Source of the DNA: Anaeromyxobacter sp.
GTDB lineage: Bacteria > Myxococcota > Myxococcia > Myxococcales > Anaeromyxobacteraceae
NCBI GenBank assembly: GCA_016718565.1
Contig: JADKCZ010000016.1
Coordinates: forward strand, 1 to 9,757
Length of the DNA stretch: 9,757 bases
Reading direction: 5' to 3'
This document shows, piece by piece, positions 8,883-9,757 of this stretch (positions are counted from its first letter, which is position 1; every line of letters begins with the position of its first letter). Under the pieces are notes generated by a model that saw nothing but the letters and a program-made list of their open reading frames with translations, had not been told where the DNA came from and ran no database searches. Both the position numbers and the translations under genes were made by a program.

Positions 8883-9603
8883 GGGCGCGCCCACCGCAGC
8901 AGCCCCTTCATCTCGCGTACCGCCCGCTCCAAGCCCACCAGCACCGCCTGGGCCACGATGGCGTGGCCGATGTTGAGCTCCTCGATCTCGGCGATGGCGC
9001 GCCACCAACGCACGTTCGGTAGTTGAGGCCGTGGCCCGGCCGCCACCCCACGGCCAGCTTGGCGACCGGCTTGCACGCGTCGAGGATGCGGTTCAGCTCC
9101 GGCGCCGGTCGGGCGCCAGCCAGGCGTCGCAGTAGCGGCCGGTGTGCAGCGCCTCGGCGTGGGCCTCGGCCCGGTGGGCCGCCTTGACCTGGTCGAGATC
9201 GGATCGATGAAAGGCGAGACCTCGATGTCGGCGTCTAGCGAAGCGTCTTCACGACCCTGGCGACCGGCTCCCCTCCAGTTCACCACGTCAGCCCGCCCTC
9301 GGTGGTCGACCTCTTCGCGCCGCTCGGGCACCAGGTCACCATGTCGGGCTTAAACTCATGGGCAGTTTGACGATCTCCTGCGGCGCCGCCATCTCCAGGT
9401 TGAGGCGGGTGGTGACGGTGCGCCACAGCACCTGCAGGTCGCGGTCCTGGATGTGCCGCCGATCCTCGCGCAGGTGGATGGTGATCTGGTCGGCGCCAGC
9501 TCGGCCATGAAGCGCGGCCGCCACCGGAGTCAGGTAGGCGGCGCGGCGCACCTGCCGCAGCGTGGCGACGTGATCGACGTTGACTCCCCAGTCTGGCTGG
9601 CAT
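8879..9603 (-). CDS. pdxJ: Pyridoxine 5'-phosphate synthase (frames broken)
   Basis: Condenses 1-deoxy-D-xylulose 5-phosphate with 3-amino-2-oxopropyl phosphate to give pyridoxine 5'-phosphate, the last ring-forming step of the DXP-dependent vitamin B6 route. The reading from ATG 9603 is MPARLG; one extra base at 9585 is crossed to reach VNVDHVATLRQVRRAAYL (the family's N-terminal signature, with the active-site Asp-His). It then gives GADQITIHLREDRRHIQDRD, RLNLEMAAPQEIV, and in another frame FKPDMVTW, TTEGGL, DADIEVSPFIDP, and finally IAEIEELNIGHAIVAQAV...AVREMKGLL, ending TGA 8881-8879. About 241 residues, exactly the usual size. At least four indels, clustered at 9060-9370. The stop overlaps the acpS ATG. 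Confidence 0.9.
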
Positions 9604-9757
9604 GATGGATCCTGCCCCCATCGCCCGGCTGATCTCGGCGGCGATGGCGCATCGGCGATAGCCCCTCACCCGGGCCGCGTCGGGCCTCCACCAGCACGCG
9701 CAGCGCGTTTCTCGGTGCCGGAGGCGCGCGCAGCACCCGCCCGGGGCGCCCAGCGCC
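9604..9757 (-). CDS. glmM: Phosphoglucosamine mutase, C-terminal end only (frames broken)
   Basis: GlmM interconverts glucosamine 6-phosphate and glucosamine 1-phosphate for UDP-GlcNAc and peptidoglycan synthesis. Only the last 50 or so codons are present. On the minus strand I read PGRVL, then a stretch that gives RASGTEN (the phosphate-binding loop of the C-terminal domain) when one extra G and one extra A are removed, then ALRVLVEAR, and in another frame ARVRGY ... AIAAEISRAMGAG. This matches the end of the phosphohexomutase family, and glmM directly before pdxJ is a common order. No stop codon is visible before the pdxJ start in the final frame, so the true end is hidden by an error or lies at the junction. 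The end coordinate is approximate. Confidence 0.72.

Overview
This is very GC-rich bacterial DNA, strongly G/C at third codon positions. The protein sequences and gene order (glmM-pdxJ-acpS-nnr-tsaE; psd next to hisS; a soluble PAS hybrid kinase) suggest a Myxococcota (deltaproteobacterial, Anaeromyxobacter-like) chromosome. That assignment is inference from protein character, not from a marker gene. The content is mainly housekeeping: I see no phage, insertion sequence, CRISPR array, tRNA or rRNA.

The main caution is sequence quality. Nearly every gene outside about 2640-5858 is split between reading frames by 1-base insertions or deletions. This includes genes that are normally indispensable (hisS, glmM, acpS, tsaE). 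Putting the frames together restores recognisable proteins of normal length, so I annotate whole genes spanning the breaks and treat the breaks as probable sequencing errors. No single open frame covers most of these genes.

Layout, left to right. The minus strand carries the 5' end of hisS (1-370), preceded by psd (404-1264). A class II glutamine amidotransferase runs on the plus strand (about 1306-2110), diverging from psd. It converges on a MuiA/DUF4139-family secreted protein on the minus strand (2144-3800). Across a 132-bp divergent intergenic region, a plus-strand PAS-PAS-HisKA-HATPase-REC hybrid kinase (3933-5858) is intact and clean. It converges, over a short hairpin, on a minus-strand cluster that is transcribed right to left: glmM (3' end only), pdxJ, acpS, nnr, tsaE, and an unrecognised final gene (5890 to about 6445).

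The minus-strand cluster looks like one operon. pdxJ/acpS overlap by ATGA, acpS/nnr by GTGA, and nnr/tsaE by 13 bp. It joins cell-wall precursor synthesis (GlmM), vitamin B6 synthesis (PdxJ), acyl-carrier-protein activation (AcpS), NAD(P)H repair (Nnr) and tRNA t6A modification (TsaE). The last gene has a weak resemblance to the carbon-nitrogen hydrolase (nitrilase) fold and contains an in-frame amber codon. Once the broken genes are reassembled, no stretch longer than 132 bp lacks a gene. I did not find a convincing undescribed system.
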